Shown: positions 8,902 through 17,425 of the stretch, piece after piece
Layout of the letters: every line of letters starts with the position of its first letter
Position numbering within the stretch: the stretch's first letter is position 1
Origin: Acutalibacter muris
GTDB lineage: Bacteria > Bacillota > Clostridia > Oscillospirales > Acutalibacteraceae
Length of the DNA: 64,000 nt
NCBI RefSeq assembly: GCF_002201475.1
Contig: NZ_CP021422.1
Coordinates: 682,001-746,000 of the forward strand
Direction of reading: 5' to 3'
The notes under the pieces: model-generated
Seen by the model: the letters and a program-made list of their open reading frames with translations, nothing else
Databases searched by the model: none
What the model was told of the DNA's origin: nothing
Translations under genes and position numbers: made by a program

Positions 8902-9405
8902 ATGAAAGTTACCAGCAGCGGTATTATTGACGGGGTAATCCAGCCTCAGTATGGAGGCCGGGGAACCCAATTCAACGAGAACAATATCCCTACCTATTCT
9001 CTGCCCTTTGTAGTAGAGGACGCTCCTTCCGGCACAGCTTCAGTTGCCATCGTCCTGGAGGATAAGGACGCCTACCCGGTCACAGGCGGCTTTGCCTGGA
9101 TACACTGGTTGGCTGCGAACATCACCCGTTTTGAGATCAAGGACAACGAGAGCCAGACGGCCACCGACTTCATCCAGGGCCGGAATAGCTGGACGAGCAT
9201 CCAAGGCGGTGAACAGTCGGCAGAACTGTCCTCCTATTATGGCGGAATGACCCCGCCGGATCAGCCGCACATCTATGAGCTTCATGTATATGCTTTGGAC
9301 AAGCTGCTGGATTTGCGGCGGGGATTTCTGCTGAATGAACTCTATCGGGAAATGGACGGCCATATTCTGGCAAAATACACTCTCAAAGGCATATATGAAA
9401 ATTAG
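8902..9405 (+). CDS. YbhB/YbcL-family PEBP-like protein
   Basis: This 167-residue protein belongs to the bacterial phosphatidylethanolamine-binding / Raf-kinase-inhibitor-like family. The ligand-site segments are ASVAIVLEDKDAYPVTGGFA (about 48-67) with WIHWLAANI, and the GGMTPPDQPHIYELHVYALD stretch near 113-132. The biochemical role of bacterial members is unsettled. The start at 8902 follows TTGGAGG; the longer upstream frame has no ribosome site. It sits directly after an HxlR gene and shares 11 bases with the following membrane-protein gene, so all three are probably co-regulated. Confidence 0.9.
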   Translation: MKVTSSGIIDGVIQPQYGGRGTQFNENNIPTYSLPFVVEDAPSGTASVAIVLEDKDAYPVTGGFAWIHWLAANITRFEIKDNESQTATDFIQGRNSWTSIQGGEQSAELSSYYGGMTPPDQPHIYELHVYALDKLLDLRRGFLLNELYREMDGHILAKYTLKGIYEN

Positions 9406-9886
9406 CCCCTTAAAGGTGGGGGGCCGCACTATAAAAACCGTTATCGCTGTCTTTTTGTGCTTCCTGGTCAATACAGTCAGAAACTCTAACACAGCGTTCT
9501 ATGCCGCGATTGCCGCTATCCTGTGCATCCAGCGTACCCCAAAGGATAGCTTGCGTGAAGCAATGAACCGAGAGATTGCAACCATCATTGGCGGAGTGTG
9601 GGGAATGGCCGTCCTGCTCATTGAAAAGAACATATATTTAATTTCATGCGAGGTATTGAGATATTTGTGCTTGTCAATCCTGCTTATCCCGCTTATTAAC
9701 TTTTCTGTACTCATAAAGCAGGAAAAGGGAACATTCTTGATGTGCGTTGTATTTCTTTGTATAACGGTGACGCATGGAACCGATGAAAGTCCCCTGACTT
9801 TTGGCCTCAACAGGATTGCCGATACTACGGTTGGTATTATGATCGCTTTGCTTATCAATCAAACCCCAACCCCGTTGCTGCATTAA
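9395..9886 (+). CDS. FUSC/aromatic-acid-exporter-like membrane protein
   Basis: This 163-residue membrane protein has four or five hydrophobic helices (for example AVFLCFLVNTV, AAIAAILCI, IIGGVWGMAVLLI, LCLSILLIPLI, IGIMIALLI). It matches the N-terminal domain of FUSC/ArAE exporters, with the family pattern FYAAIAAILCIQRTPKDSLR. Full-length exporters add a cytoplasmic domain of about 150 residues that is absent here, but short stand-alone versions are common in Firmicutes. The ATG overlaps the PEBP stop. Substrate unknown. Confidence 0.8.
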   Translation: MKISPLKVGGRTIKTVIAVFLCFLVNTVRNSNTAFYAAIAAILCIQRTPKDSLREAMNREIATIIGGVWGMAVLLIEKNIYLISCEVLRYLCLSILLIPLINFSVLIKQEKGTFLMCVVFLCITVTHGTDESPLTFGLNRIADTTVGIMIALLINQTPTPLLH

Positions 9887-10003
9887 TTTGCTGCCCACCC
9901 ACTGTAAAATAAAAAGCAATTTTATACAATCAAATTTCTTGTACATTTAGTAATATGATGGGCGACAAGAAATTGTCAGACTTTTTATAAGGAGTGTGTA
10001 GCA

Positions 10004-10399
10004 ATGAACAGTCAAGAATTGTTTGAGCAGTTCAATGTGAGCGGACAACTGAGACTTCCCACCGAAACAATCCAATTTGGGGAGCTTCCCTGGAACAAAC
10101 ATCCCGAATTTGATGGAGTGGAGCTGAAACACATTGTCACCTCGCAGCAGACCAGCGGCCAGTTCAGCTATCACCTTGTCCGAATCGCCCCCAACAAAGC
10201 GATTGGTAACCACATCCATCAAACGCAGTTGGAAACCCATGAGGTTATTGCCGGGAGCGGTACTTGCGTGAACAACGGTACTGAACTGGCCTATGAGCCC
10301 GGCACGATCACAATTTTGCCGATAGGACTGCCCCATGAGGTGAAAGCAGGAGCTGACGGCCTATATCTGTTCGCAAAATTTATCCCAGCACTTGTTTAA
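10004..10399 (+). CDS. Cupin-domain protein
   Basis: This 131-residue single-domain cupin has a likely metal site in IGNHIHQTQLETHEVIAG (His near 67, 69 and 75, Glu near 73) and a second cupin motif LPIGLPHEVKAG near 108-119. It could bind or isomerise a small molecule or act as a sensor. It has its own control region and a GGAGTGTG ribosome site. It is convergent with the AraC regulator, sharing the TTAA at their stops. Confidence 0.8.
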   Translation: MNSQELFEQFNVSGQLRLPTETIQFGELPWNKHPEFDGVELKHIVTSQQTSGQFSYHLVRIAPNKAIGNHIHQTQLETHEVIAGSGTCVNNGTELAYEPGTITILPIGLPHEVKAGADGLYLFAKFIPALV

Positions 10400-11145
10400 G
10401 AGGCGGGCATAGAAGATACAGTTCCATACGCCCGTTTATACTCAGTCGGTGTCAGACCAACGATTTTTTCAAAACACCTGATAAAGTGGCTTTGGTCAAA
10501 AAATCCTGTGGCCAAAGCCACTTCTGCAACGGAGGCAGAAGTGTTCAATAATTTCTGCGCTTTCCGAACCCGATTCTGAATTTGAAACTGGTGTGGGGTC
10601 AATCCCACTTCTTTCTTGAAAGAGCGAATCAGGTTATATTTGCTGGTAAGCGCAAGCGCAGCCATATCCTCAATACAACACGGGATTTCTGGATAAAGCT
10701 CTAATTGCTCTCTTAGACTATCAATATTGGTTTCTTGTTGAATCGGGAGCATCTGGCAGAATAGAAGTAAACTGTGCAATGTTTTCAGAATCCAATTTTC
10801 AATAATTGTATGTTTAATGGCCTGATGCAAAAATTTAGAAACCATTAATTCCAATAATTCAAGGTCTGTTTGGGTAACAAGCTCTTTATCAATACAAAGG
10901 CTCAAAAGTTCATAACAAGACCTTGCATTTATAGAATGTGGTGTATATGGCCCAAGAACAAATGCCTCTCCTTTTTGATATGTCCGCGTACCTTTATCTG
11001 TCACAAGTTCAATGAATCCATCCATGATAAAGCCAAGTGTAAAAACAGAAACATGGTTATGCAACGGGTATGAGATGGTAGATTGCCTGCAAGTAACCAA
11101 TTCCATGCCATTTCCACAAAGGTATCCGAGTTCTGGCATTTTCAT
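10396..11145 (-). CDS. AraC-family transcriptional regulator
   Basis: This 249-residue regulator has an N-terminal cupin-like sensing domain (PLHNHVSVFTLGFIMDG, then KGEAFVLGPYTPHSI, about residues 25-75) and two C-terminal helix-turn-helix motifs at about 155-240 (DMAALALTSKYNLIRSFKKE and VAEVALATGFFDQSHFIRCF). The start at 11145 has AAGGAGCGG upstream. The gene lies between the cupin gene (convergent) and an HxlR gene on the same strand. The target is unknown but may be the adjacent cupin. Confidence 0.9.
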   Translation of the reverse strand: MKMPELGYLCGNGMELVTCRQSTISYPLHNHVSVFTLGFIMDGFIELVTDKGTRTYQKGEAFVLGPYTPHSINARSCYELLSLCIDKELVTQTDLELLELMVSKFLHQAIKHTIIENWILKTLHSLLLFCQMLPIQQETNIDSLREQLELYPEIPCCIEDMAALALTSKYNLIRSFKKEVGLTPHQFQIQNRVRKAQKLLNTSASVAEVALATGFFDQSHFIRCFEKIVGLTPTEYKRAYGTVSSMPAS

Positions 11146-11156
11146 CCGCTCCTTTT

Positions 11157-11507
11157 CTATGTCTGTGTGCCACAACACAGCGGTTGAACATCCAACCCGT
11201 CCATGTAGTTGGTTCCCCATTGACACATGGAATCTATGACGGGAATGATACTTTCCCCAAAGGCCGTCAGGGAATACACGGTTTTCGGCGGCTTCTCCGG
11301 GATCACCTCTCTATGTATCATCCCGCATTCCTCCAGATCGTGGAGCTGCTGGGAGAGCATTTTGGGCGTTGCGCTGGGGATACGCCGTTGTAACTCCATG
11401 TAGTGCAAAGGCCGGTCTACCAAATGCCAGAGAATGAGCGGCTTATATTTTCCGCCAATCAACGACAGCGTGGCCTCAACAGGACAATTAAACTGTGTCT
11501 GCTTCAT
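11157..11507 (-). CDS. HxlR-family regulator divergent from nitroreductase
   Basis: This 116-residue HxlR regulator contains FNCPVEATLSLIGGKYKPLI with the conserved cysteine near residue 6, the recognition helix RRIPSATPKMLSQQLHDLEE, and the wing KTVYSLTAFGESI. The ATG at 11507 follows GGTGAG. It is divergent from the nitroreductase gene. The shared 175-base region contains AAGTACCTACCTAAAAAGTG around 11569-11588, which resembles the short repeats bound by HxlR proteins. The usual model is repression of the reductase until an electrophile reacts with the cysteine. Confidence 0.9.
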   Translation of the reverse strand: MKQTQFNCPVEATLSLIGGKYKPLILWHLVDRPLHYMELQRRIPSATPKMLSQQLHDLEECGMIHREVIPEKPPKTVYSLTAFGESIIPVIDSMCQWGTNYMDGLDVQPLCCGTQT

Positions 11508-11682
11508 AGTCTCACCTCGCACCAAGTATATCATGGTGTGCTCATTTAGAAAAGGACTATCTTTTTGGGAAGTACCTACCTAAAAAGTGCAATCTTGTGT
11601 AGATTTCTGAATGCTGCTAAAATCATTGCAGATGGCGCTCTCCGTTATAAGCCATCAGACTATTCAGAAAGGACAACATATC

Positions 11683-12201
11683 ATGGATTTCATTACGATT
11701 GCAAAAACTCGCTGCTCCATCCGCAGCTACACCGACAAGAAGGTAGAGCCGGAGAAGCTGGAAAAAATTTTGGAGGCCGCTCATGTGGCCCCCACCGCCG
11801 CCAACCTCCAGCCGGTTCACCTGATCGCCGTTCAGAGCGAGGACGGACTGGCGAAGATTGGCAAAGCCGCCAACATCTACGGTGCGCCCCTGGCAATCAT
11901 TGTCTGCGCCGACCACAACAAGGCGTGGGTGCGGCCCTTTGACCAGAAGCAGACCGGCGATATTGACGCTTCCATTCTGACCGACCACATGATGCTCCAA
12001 GCCACAGAGCTGGGTCTGGGTAGCGTGTGGGTGTGCTACTTCAAGCCTGATGTTTTGCGCCGGGAGTTTAACCTCCCCGCCAATCTGGAGCCGGTCAATA
12101 TCCTGGTAGTCGGCTATGCTGGGGAGAACTTCACCGACCCGGAGCGGCACATTCAGACACGAATCCCGGTAAGGGAGCTGGTTTCCTACGAAAGCCTGTA
12201 A
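11683..12201 (+). CDS. Nitroreductase-family FMN oxidoreductase
   Basis: This 172-residue flavoprotein has the family FMN-binding pattern at the N-terminus, AKTRCSIRSYTDKKVEPEKL (Arg-Ser-x-Arg-x-Tyr), with AAHVAPTAANLQPVHLIAV near 33-51 and the central ELGLGSVWVCYF near 114-125. Such enzymes reduce nitro compounds or quinones with NAD(P)H. The ATG at 11683 is preceded by AGAAAGGAC. The divergent HxlR gene is its probable repressor. A strong terminator follows. Confidence 0.92.
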   Translation: MDFITIAKTRCSIRSYTDKKVEPEKLEKILEAAHVAPTAANLQPVHLIAVQSEDGLAKIGKAANIYGAPLAIIVCADHNKAWVRPFDQKQTGDIDASILTDHMMLQATELGLGSVWVCYFKPDVLRREFNLPANLEPVNILVVGYAGENFTDPERHIQTRIPVRELVSYESL

Positions 12202-12212
12202 ACCGACTAACT

Positions 12213-12246
12213 GCACCAGGGGGGCGTCCTCCTGGTGCGGTTTTTA
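12213..12246 (+). terminator. Rho-independent terminator after nitroreductase
   Basis: A GCACCAGG / CCTGGTGC stem is followed by five T. It lies 12 bases after the nitroreductase stop. Confidence 0.85.
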
Positions 12247-12340
12247 AGAAAGTTCAAAAAATTTTTGTCTTATGGTATAATTCCTCTTGCTTTGAAGTGC
12301 GCTTCATAGCTTATTCTACAAAGTGAATGGGGGATTTGAA

Positions 12341-12763
12341 ATGTATTCAGCAAAGGAGGCTGCGGAGATCACTGGCCTTTCTACCGCAACGTTAAGATAT
12401 TACGAGAAAGAAAGTTTATTGCCGCCAGTAAAAAGAAATGTCCAAAAGTATAGACAATACACAGATGAAGATATTGAATGGATTCGGATGATCCAATGTA
12501 TGCGTATGGCTAATATACCAATCCAATCTATCAAGGAATATGTTTCTTTATTGATACAAGGCGGAAAGACGCTTGAACAGCGTTATGAGATGGTTCAAGA
12601 GCATATAGAAAATATCATGGGGCAAATAGCCGATTTACAAAAGGCATTGGCTTTAACACAAAGCAAATTAGCATTTTACGAAAAAATTTTGAAAGAGCCG
12701 TTGCATCAAGACATAACGTATGCTGAGGAATGGAAAATGTTTAATCATGGAGGCCATGTATAA
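12341..12763 (+). CDS. MerR-family regulator
   Basis: This 140-residue regulator has a winged helix at residues 1-70 (YSAKEAAEITGLSTATLRYY, the MerR recognition helix) and a long dimerisation coiled coil at about 80-125. There is no metal-binding cysteine cluster, so it belongs to the broad group that responds to organic signals. The start has GGGGGA upstream. It precedes the tautomerase gene by 51 bases. Confidence 0.9.
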   Translation: MYSAKEAAEITGLSTATLRYYEKESLLPPVKRNVQKYRQYTDEDIEWIRMIQCMRMANIPIQSIKEYVSLLIQGGKTLEQRYEMVQEHIENIMGQIADLQKALALTQSKLAFYEKILKEPLHQDITYAEEWKMFNHGGHV

Positions 12764-12814
12764 CACAAATTCTGTTCCTGACATAAATGCAACAAAACGA
12801 AAAGGAGAGATAAT

Positions 12815-13024
12815 ATGCCCTATATCACGGTTGAAAGCGGGAATTTATCAGACGCCCAAAAAGAGGAACTGATAAAGCGGTTGACGGAAGTATCTTCCGA
12901 AATTATGAAAGTACCGCAGGAGTTTTTTGTTACCACGATCAAAGAAGTGCCTGATAAGAATTTTGGTATTGGTGGAAAAACGATTGATAAAGTCAAGGCT
13001 GAATATATTCGGGCACATCAGTAA
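12815..13024 (+). CDS. 4-oxalocrotonate tautomerase-family protein
   Basis: This 69-residue subunit starts MPYITVESG. Pro2, exposed after removal of methionine, is the catalytic base of the family. The C-terminal VPDKNFGIGGKTIDKVK segment completes the typical fold, and family members form hexamers. The physiological substrate is unknown. AAAAGGAGA lies just upstream of the start. It appears to be in one unit with the MerR regulator before it. Confidence 0.88.
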   Translation: MPYITVESGNLSDAQKEELIKRLTEVSSEIMKVPQEFFVTTIKEVPDKNFGIGGKTIDKVKAEYIRAHQ

Positions 13025-13070
13025 ATTTTGCACATCGGAGATACATCCAGTTAATATTACAGGGGAAAAT

Positions 13071-13694
13071 ATGATTACTTTTTATATCGTTCGCCACGGG
13101 CAAACCTTGTTAAATCAACTTGACCGGGCGCAGGGATGGGCTGACTCCCCCTTGACCGCATCAGGAAAGCAAGCGGCAAAGGAGCTGGGAAAGGCCCTAT
13201 CTTCCGTTGCATTTCAAGCAGCATGCACAAGCGACACATACCGGGCATTCTATACTGCTCGGCTGGTGTTAGAAGAAAATAGCCAGCCTGATATTCCAAT
13301 ACATCAGGACACTCGCTTGCGGGAATGGTGTCTTGATATCATGGAGGCAGAACAGAATAGCATCTTCATCAAGCGTGTGTCGGAATGGCTGGGAGGTATC
13401 TCCTTTTCTGAAATGAACAAACGGCTCCCGGAAGTCGCTACGGCCATCAAACAGCATGACACCACTGGAATGGCAGAAACCTTTGAGCAGATAAGCAAAC
13501 GGCTAAAGGAACTGCTTATATCCGTAGGATCGGTCTATCCTGATGGCAGCAACATCCTTGTTGTCACACACGCATTTTTAATGAAAACAGTGGCCTATTT
13601 ATTTGACTTTGAAAACATAGCGAGGCTTTCAAAAATCGGAAATGCCGATAGAATGAAGCTGCTGTTTGACGGCCAAAATTTCCGAATTGGATAA
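13071..13694 (+). CDS. Histidine phosphatase-family protein
   Basis: This 207-residue enzyme of the phosphoglycerate mutase-like superfamily has the catalytic motif FYIVRHGQT (Arg8, His9) and a second histidine in VVTHAFLMKT near residue 163. The acid Glu in LREWCLDIME near 87 fits the family. Substrate cannot be predicted. The start at 13071 follows AGGGG; the longer in-frame extension overlaps the tautomerase gene and is not real. Confidence 0.9.
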   Translation: MITFYIVRHGQTLLNQLDRAQGWADSPLTASGKQAAKELGKALSSVAFQAACTSDTYRAFYTARLVLEENSQPDIPIHQDTRLREWCLDIMEAEQNSIFIKRVSEWLGGISFSEMNKRLPEVATAIKQHDTTGMAETFEQISKRLKELLISVGSVYPDGSNILVVTHAFLMKTVAYLFDFENIARLSKIGNADRMKLLFDGQNFRIG

Positions 13695-13709
13695 CTCTAT
13701 GTTCACAAA

Positions 13710-14095
13710 TTACTCAGGCAATGTTCTATCTTCTCCAAAAGGATTGATATAGTCAGGCGGGCAAAGATGTGCCTCGCTCCATATCATCATTTGGTTCAAA
13801 ATCGGGGTGAAGCTCTGCCCCAGCTCCGTTAAGGAATACTCCACCTTGGGGGAATTTCCTTGTAAATCTCACGGTGCAAAAATCCGTCTTGCTCCAATTC
13901 ACGGAGCTGCTTTGTCAATGAGGATTGGGTAATCCCGTCCAGGCGGCGCATGAGCTGACCAAAGCGTTGAACCTTATAAAATGCGATATACCACAAGATC
14001 AGGATTTTCCACTTGCCTCCCAAAACCGCCTGCACACTGGTCATCGGAACACAGCGGGCCATCATATCCTGCGTCTGAAATTTATTCCCGGCCAT
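13710..14095 (-). pseudogene. HxlR-family regulator with frameshift
   Basis: The N-terminal 88 codons give a good HxlR protein (MMARCVPMTSVQAVLGGKWK, LDGITQSSLTKQLRELEQDG). After EIPP the frame is lost at a run of five C near 13850. Adding one C restores KVEYSLTELGQS and a normal C-terminus ending at 13710. The gene is therefore complete apart from one base. A homopolymer sequencing error is a serious alternative to true inactivation. Confidence 0.8.
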
Positions 14096-14169
14096 AGCTC
14101 TATCTCCCGTCGCTTCTTTTTAGGTAGTATATACCATCTCAATTTCAAAATCAATGTAGGCCACAAAAT

Positions 14170-14195
14170 TAGTATTAGTACAGAAAACAATACTA
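14170..14195. promoter_or_regulatory. Inverted repeat upstream of HxlR gene
   Basis: TAGTATT and AATACTA are spaced by 12 bases, 75 bases before the HxlR start at 14095. It may be an operator for that regulator. Confidence 0.35.
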
Positions 14196-14246
14196 CTACT
14201 AAAAAAGTTGCGTACTTGAATTTAACTGTTGCCGGTTGTACCATGA

Positions 14247-14846
14247 TGGCAACAGGAAATTGGCTGCTTCGGCAGGATCACCGATGTTACCAACAAAACC
14301 GTGGATGAACTGAAAGAGCTTCGCGCTTTAGGGTATAACGGACTTACCTTTGGCGTTGAAACGGGCGATGACGAGGCGCTGACCTTTATGAACAAGGGCT
14401 TCCGGGCCAGTGATGTCCTTGAACAATGCAAAAAGTTAGAGGCCGCTGGCATCAGCTACAACTTCTTCTATCTCACCGGCATTTCCGGCGCTGGCCGGGG
14501 CGAGATTGGCGCAAAGGCCAGCGCGGAGCTTTTCAATCAGCTTCACCCGCAAATCATTGAATCGTCCATGCTGACGATTTACAAGACCTCAAAACTGTAT
14601 CAGGAAATCCAGCGCGGCAACTGGAAAGAGGAAGGGGAAATTGAAAAGCTGGCGGAGCTGAAAGCCCTCATTGAAAATCTGACCATTGACACCCGTATCG
14701 TAACAGACGGCGCATCCAACTTGATCCAGGTTCGCGGCCACCTTCCTGCGGACAAGGAAAAGCTGGTTGAATATTTGAATCACCTGATTGAAACCGCTGA
14801 TGAAGCAGCGTTGCGGGAGTACCGCGTCAATCTGCGGCATCTGTAA
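14247..14846 (+). pseudogene. Radical SAM protein, C-terminal fragment
   Basis: The frame reads GRITDVTNKTVDELKELRAL, then GYNGLTFGVETGDDEALTFM, the typical core beta-strands of a radical SAM domain, and ends with a normal C-terminal region at 14846. The N-terminal part with the CxxxCxxC iron-sulfur cluster motif is missing: the frame is closed by a stop at 14244-14246, and no cysteine motif lies upstream. The first possible start is GTG 14301, which leaves 181 residues without catalytic cysteines. The upstream sequence instead belongs to the HxlR control region, so a recombination junction lies near 14250. Confidence 0.8.
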
Positions 14847-15198
14847 GAAGCTCACCCAAATCGTTGATTGGCGGTATAGCGGCTTGGTAGGCTGTTCCCC
14901 AATCGCACAGGGACTTCAAAACGGGATGAATGGATTGTCCGAGGTCTGTTAAGGTGTATTCGACCTTTGGCGGATTGTCGGGATAAACCGTCCGCGCAAG
15001 TATCTTTTGTTCTTCCAATTCTCGGAGCTGCTGTGTCAAGGTCTTGGTGGTGATCTTCCCTAAACGTCGCTGCAATTCGTTGAACCGCACCGCACCTTTG
15101 GAAACCTGCCATAAGATTTTCAGTTTCCACTTTCCGCTTAAAACATTGAGGCCAATTTCCATTGGGCATTGTTCCGTAACAGCGATTGATTTTGCCAT
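14827..15198 (-). CDS. HxlR-family regulator divergent from amidohydrolase
   Basis: This 123-residue HxlR protein has EQCPMEIGLNVLSGKWKLKI with the conserved cysteine, LQRRLGKITTKTLTQQLREL as recognition helix, and the wing VEYTLTDLGQSI. GGAGGAAAA precedes the ATG at 15198. It is convergent with the radical-SAM remnant and divergent from the amidohydrolase. The 117-base shared region contains two AAAAAAG(A/T)G repeats near 15225-15250 that could be operator half-sites. Confidence 0.9.
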   Translation of the reverse strand: MAKSIAVTEQCPMEIGLNVLSGKWKLKILWQVSKGAVRFNELQRRLGKITTKTLTQQLRELEEQKILARTVYPDNPPKVEYTLTDLGQSIHPVLKSLCDWGTAYQAAIPPINDLGELLTDAAD

Positions 15199-15315
15199 AA
15201 GTTTTCCTCCATAGTGCGGTATCAAAAAAGACACCACATATCAAAAAAGTGCGTTCTTGTTCGCTTTTCCTGCCTGTGCTATGCTTAATTACGCCATATC
15301 AGGGCAAGGAAAGGA

Positions 15316-15930
15316 ATGAAAACCATGATTGTAGACAGCCACCAGCACGTCATGCTCCCCACTTCCATGCAGGTAAAGAAAATGGACGATGCCGGAGTGG
15401 ACAAAGCGATTTTGTTTACAACGATGCCCCATGTTGAGAGGGCCGAATCTGCGACATTGGCCGCAATCGGCGCAGAAATGCAAGTGCTGTACCAACTCCT
15501 GTCCGGCAGCTATTCTCCCGAAACGCGAATATCAAAAATGAAAGACACCATTCTGGAGCTGAATCAGGCTATCCAGGCCGTGCCAGATCGGTTCTACGGT
15601 TTTGGCCCGGTTCCGCTGGGGCTTTCCGAACAGGCAACAGCGGAGTGGGTATCAGAGTATATCGTTGGGAACTCCTTCAAAGGCATCGGAGAGTTTACCC
15701 CCGGCTCGGAAACGCAGATTGAGCAGTTAGAGCCTGTGTTCAAAGCCCTGGAAGATTATCACAGCCTCCCCATTTGGGTACACACCTTCAACCCGGTTAC
15801 ACTGAACGGCATAAAAATTCTCATGGGCCTGTGCCGGAAATACCCCGCTGTGCCGGTTATCTTTGGGCACATGGGTGGTTCAAACTGGATGGACGTGATC
15901 GCCTTTGCAAAGGAGCATGAACAGGCATAT
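15316..15930 (+). pseudogene. Amidohydrolase (TIM-barrel), C-terminus missing
   Basis: This metal-dependent hydrolase starts with VDSHQHVMLP, the first metal motif (HxH), and contains IWVHTFNP (third ligand strand) and VIFGHMGGSNW near residue 190. Homology stops at AFAKEHEQAYL (about 15930). The remaining part, with the last catalytic aspartate, has been replaced by the promoter and coding region of the glutaminase gene read in the wrong frame. The open frame continues to 16269, but those last 110 or so residues are not amidohydrolase. It is probably a deletion or insertion junction. Confidence 0.75.
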
Positions 15931-15988
15931 TTATCTGTGCTAAAATGTAATATGTCATTTATTCGGATAATGGAAAGGCAGGGTAAAC

Positions 15989-16906
15989 ATGGAGGAATTG
16001 TTAGAACGTCTGCTGGAAGAATGCCGTCCTTATACCACCGCTGGAAAAGCAGCGGACTATATTCCGGAGCTGGCGAAAAAAGATCCCAGCGCCCTGGGGG
16101 TCTACGTTATTGGCAGCGAAGGAAAACACAGCTGGGCCGGGGACTGCCGCCAGCCCTTTACCTTGCAGAGCATGGTGAAACCGATCTTGCTGCTGCAGGC
16201 CCTGCTGGACAACGGGGCCTGTGCGATCCAGAGCAAGGTGGGCGTGGAGGCCACCGGCAAGCCCTTTGACGCCATCAACGCCGGGGAGCGCACTCTGGAC
16301 AGCCGGCATATCAACCCCATGGTCAATATGGGGGCTATCGTCATGTGTACCCTGATCCACGGCAGCAGCTATGAGGAACGCTTTCAGCGCCTGATGAAGC
16401 TGACCGGCCAGCTGGTGGGGGACGATACGATCACTATTGACCAGGCGGTCTATCTCTCTGAGAAAAGCCACGGCAGCAAGAACCGGGCGCTGGCCTATCT
16501 GCTCAAGTCCCACGGGATTTTGGAGGATGACGTGGAGGAGGTTCTGGACTGCTATTTCCGGGCCTGCTCCATCCAGGTGGACTGTAGGGGCCTTGCCCAT
16601 ATGGGGGCAGTGCTGGCCAACAGGGGCAGGCTGCCGGACTCAAACCGGCGCATTTTCCCCGCGCCTTTGGCCCGGTATGTGAACGCCATCCTCATGACAT
16701 GCGGCATGTATGACGGGTCCGGCGAGTTCGCCATCCGGGTGGGGATCCCCGCCAAGAGCGGGGTCTCCGGGGGTATTATGGCCGTGGTCCCCACCCGCAT
16801 GGGCATTGGGATCTACTCTCCTGCCTTGGACCAAAAGGGCAACAGCGTGGCGGGGATCCGGCTCTTAGAGAAGCTGAGCCAGGAACTTTATTTGAGTATT
16901 TTTTGA
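15989..16906 (+). CDS. glsA: Glutaminase A
   Basis: This 305-residue enzyme hydrolyses glutamine to glutamate and ammonia. It has the serine-dependent active site FTLQSMVKP (Ser61-x-x-Lys64) and the conserved stretches RHINPMVNMGAIV, DCRGLAHMGAVLANRG and FAIRVGIPAKSGVSGGIMAV. The length is normal for the GlsA family. In bacteria it can support acid tolerance or nitrogen metabolism. The ATG at 15989 has AAAGGCAGGG upstream. A short AT-rich control region (15935-15985) separates it from the broken amidohydrolase. Confidence 0.95.
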   Translation: MEELLERLLEECRPYTTAGKAADYIPELAKKDPSALGVYVIGSEGKHSWAGDCRQPFTLQSMVKPILLLQALLDNGACAIQSKVGVEATGKPFDAINAGERTLDSRHINPMVNMGAIVMCTLIHGSSYEERFQRLMKLTGQLVGDDTITIDQAVYLSEKSHGSKNRALAYLLKSHGILEDDVEEVLDCYFRACSIQVDCRGLAHMGAVLANRGRLPDSNRRIFPAPLARYVNAILMTCGMYDGSGEFAIRVGIPAKSGVSGGIMAVVPTRMGIGIYSPALDQKGNSVAGIRLLEKLSQELYLSIF

Positions 16907-16916
16907 CCGCCCGCAA

Positions 16917-17112
16917 TTATCGTAATAACGGCGTCCCATACCCCAAAATCTGGTAGTTGCCGACGGGATAGCTATTTCTCTCGCAAGCGTCGCCCGAGTT
17001 GCCCTCAATGGTATAAACCCTGCCGCCCTCCACTTTTTCCACAATGCCTACATGGTCTGAGCTGCCGCTCTGGACACCGTACTCACCCTGGTAGCTCTCC
17101 CGCCACAGGTCC
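16917..17112 (-). pseudogene. CHAP-domain remnant
   Basis: About 50 C-terminal codons match the end of a CHAP amidase domain: SSDHVGIVEKVEGGRVYTIE, with the catalytic histidine, then GNSGDACERNSYPVG and LGYGTPLL. Such domains cleave peptidoglycan. The catalytic cysteine half is not visible upstream. The open frame does extend to 17393, but its first codons lie in the terminator of the SGNH gene and carry no ribosome site. I therefore treat it as a remnant. Confidence 0.6.
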
Positions 17113-17368
17113 TGTTCATCATACTTGACCGCGTATTCCAGTGACTTGGGCCGGCGGCGGTTCAGCGCGGGCCGCTGGTCTGCTGCACTGAGGAGACCGA
17201 CAATGGGTCTCTGCTGGGCAGCTTTACTGTAGACACTGGCCTCCCACTGGCGGTAAAGGAGGACACTCTCCTTAAAGGTAAAAGGCTCCCACCCGATATG
17301 GCAGTATGGCCGGAGGACATACTCTATAGTGCCGCGCCCCAACCCCAGTGTGCAGCAGAGATGAAGCT

Positions 17369-17408
17369 GATAAAAAGCCGCCGGAAACATCATGTTTCCG
17401 GCGGCTTT
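17369..17408 (-). terminator. Strong terminator after SGNH hydrolase gene
   Basis: A 17-bp perfect stem (AAAGCCGCCGGAAACAT and its complement) has a one-base centre and is followed on the reverse strand by five T. Confidence 0.9.
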
Positions 17409-17425
17409 CAGTGTGGCTGCCGCAT

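Noticed and set aside
1809..12262. Similar AAAGTTC...AAAAAATTTTTG sequences near 1810 and 12247 as element ends
   Set aside because: Both lie in AT-rich promoter regions, the match is short, and nothing else marks the interval as a mobile unit.
16917..17393. Full-length CHAP protein of 158 residues
   Set aside because: Its first codons lie in the SGNH gene terminator and only the last 50 residues match CHAP, so I list a remnant only.
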